Positions 6,722-7,149 of a stretch of 7,149 bases of DNA are shown in pieces; positions within the stretch are counted from its first letter, which is position 1; every line of letters starts with the position of its first letter. The translations under genes and the position numbers were made by a program. The notes under the pieces were generated by a model that saw nothing but the letters and a program-made list of their open reading frames with translations, made no database searches and was not told the origin of the DNA. This DNA is from Chloroflexota bacterium (GTDB taxonomy: Bacteria > Chloroflexota > Dehalococcoidia > Lucifugimonadales > Lucifugimonadaceae): positions 1 to 7,149 of the forward strand of contig JACETA010000040.1 in assembly GCA_013911545.1 (NCBI GenBank), written 5' to 3'.

Positions 6722-6867
6722 TTGAACCTAAATTTCATCAAATTTAACTTAAAGTTTACTTTTATGTAACAAATTTTTACTAATTAAACCCAATCAGGTA
6801 AAATTTATCTTTCAGAGTCGAATGCAAATTATTTTGATTTGCTCGTTAAACTAGAGATGGAGGAGAA
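6722..6867 (+). promoter_or_regulatory. Intergenic region with candidate promoter for the stalked lipoprotein gene
   Basis: A 146-nt AT-rich gap. The best promoter candidate is TTTACT at 6776-6781, a 17-nt spacer and TAAAAT at 6799-6804 (five of six matches to TATAAT), predicting a leader of about 57 nt. A strong ribosome site GGAGGAG at 6859-6865 sits close to the ATG at 6868, suggesting high expression, as expected for a binding protein. The small dyad AACTTAAAGTT near 6746-6756 is too short and AT-rich to call a terminator for the upstream gene. No other gene was seen in the gap. Confidence 0.45.
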
Positions 6868-7149
6868 ATGTTCTCTAAGAGAAGTTTCATATCTTTCGTT
6901 GCTATTTTTTCACTAACATCTTTGATTCTAGCTTGTGGCTCAACTGAAACAGTTGAAGTTGTTAAAGAGGTAGAAGTAATTAAAGAAGTAGAAGTAGAAA
7001 AAGTTGTAACTGAAGAAAAGGTCGTCGAAAAAACTGTTGAAGTAGAAAAAGTAGTTGAAGTAACTGCTCCTGAAGAAGACACAGTAGATCTTACTTGGGG
7101 TAAGAAGAAGATTGAAGGTGTGTTCGGGCTTCGATGGCAAGGACCATAC
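6868..7149 (+). CDS. Solute-binding-type lipoprotein with Val/Glu/Lys stalk, N-terminal part (runs off window)
   Basis: The open frame from ATG 6868 continues to the last base (94 codons, no stop), so the gene is truncated by the window edge. Residues 1-22 form a lipoprotein signal peptide with Lys4-Arg5, a hydrophobic core and a good lipobox LILAC with Cys23. Residues 29-65 are a low-complexity stalk made almost only of Val, Glu and Lys. The mature domain then begins around residue 72 and reaches only about 20 residues, including WGKKKIEGV and GLRWQGP. A lipobox plus V/E/K stalk is characteristic of ABC transporter substrate-binding lipoproteins in Chloroflexota, where the stalk spaces the binding domain from the membrane. 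I do not recognise the short visible part of the mature domain, so transporter family and ligand stay open. The strong GGAGGAG ribosome site supports this start. It is preceded by another lipoprotein gene on the same strand, 146 nt away. Confidence 0.8.
   Translation, partial: MFSKRSFISFVAIFSLTSLILACGSTETVEVVKEVEVIKEVEVEKVVTEEKVVEKTVEVEKVVEVTAPEEDTVDLTWGKKKIEGVFGLRWQGPY
6952..7062 (+). repeat. Degenerate GTAGAA/AAAGAA-type repeat encoding the V/E/K stalk
   Basis: This in-frame low-complexity tract encodes residues 29-65 of the stalked lipoprotein. It includes an imperfect 18-nt tandem (6964-6981 against 6982 onward, both encoding KEVEV) and two copies of EKVVE ten residues apart. The repeats are degenerate at the third codon position, so selection appears to act on the protein, not on the DNA. 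Confidence 0.75.

Noticed and set aside
6746..6756. AACTTAAAGTT dyad as operator or terminator after the propeller lipoprotein gene
   Set aside because: Five-base arms in AT-rich DNA are expected by chance, and there is no G+C stem or proper T-run.
6846..7140. Two - strand open frames rich in Ser/Thr or Phe/Tyr
   Set aside because: They are antisense readings of the V/E/K repeat. The + strand frame has a signal peptide, lipobox and strong ribosome site.

Overview
This is an AT-rich (roughly one-third G+C by eye), densely packed bacterial window with eight protein genes and no RNA genes, insertion sequences, CRISPR arrays or phage genes that I can see. The last gene encodes a lipoprotein whose lipobox cysteine is followed by a Val/Glu/Lys stalk. 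That architecture is well known in Chloroflexota solute-binding lipoproteins. With the low G+C and the mix of catabolic oxidoreductases and hydrolases, it suggests a streamlined, probably aquatic Chloroflexota lineage of the SAR202 type. This assignment is inference, not proof.

Left part (about 1-4880), probably catabolic. On the + strand, a small Vgb/NHL-like beta-propeller protein overlaps by ATGA an amidohydrolase-2 (COG3618, lactonase-like) protein. Convergent to these, on the - strand, an SDR dehydrogenase is followed after 2 nt by an M81/MlrC-like metallopeptidase that starts with TTG. The M81 gene and the amidohydrolase overlap tail to tail by 4 nt. Divergent from the SDR gene, across a 96-nt promoter region, is a D-2-hydroxyacid dehydrogenase family gene on the + strand. 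Two of these enzymes lack a residue usually considered catalytic or metal-binding: Asn236 stands for Asp in the amidohydrolase, and Tyr270 stands for Glu in the hydroxyacid dehydrogenase. An SDR, a COG3618 lactonase-like enzyme and a 2-hydroxyacid dehydrogenase could together oxidise a sugar or hydroxy acid, hydrolyse a lactone and handle a 2-keto/2-hydroxy acid. The substrate cannot be read from the sequence.

Middle (4882-5637). A TrmH/SpoU-family 2'-O-methyltransferase (RlmB-like, housekeeping) lies on the - strand, 1 nt from the convergent dehydrogenase gene.

Right part (5638-7149). A divergent AT-rich promoter region leads to a lipoprotein with a seven-unit PD40/TolB-like propeller of strikingly regular 45-residue period. 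After a 146-nt gap with a plausible promoter comes the start of a second lipoprotein, the stalked solute-binding-type protein, which runs off the window end. I found no clearly new multi-gene system. The items most worth a second look are the two active-site substitutions, the His-Gly-Leu propeller paired with the amidohydrolase, and the layout of the catabolic cluster.
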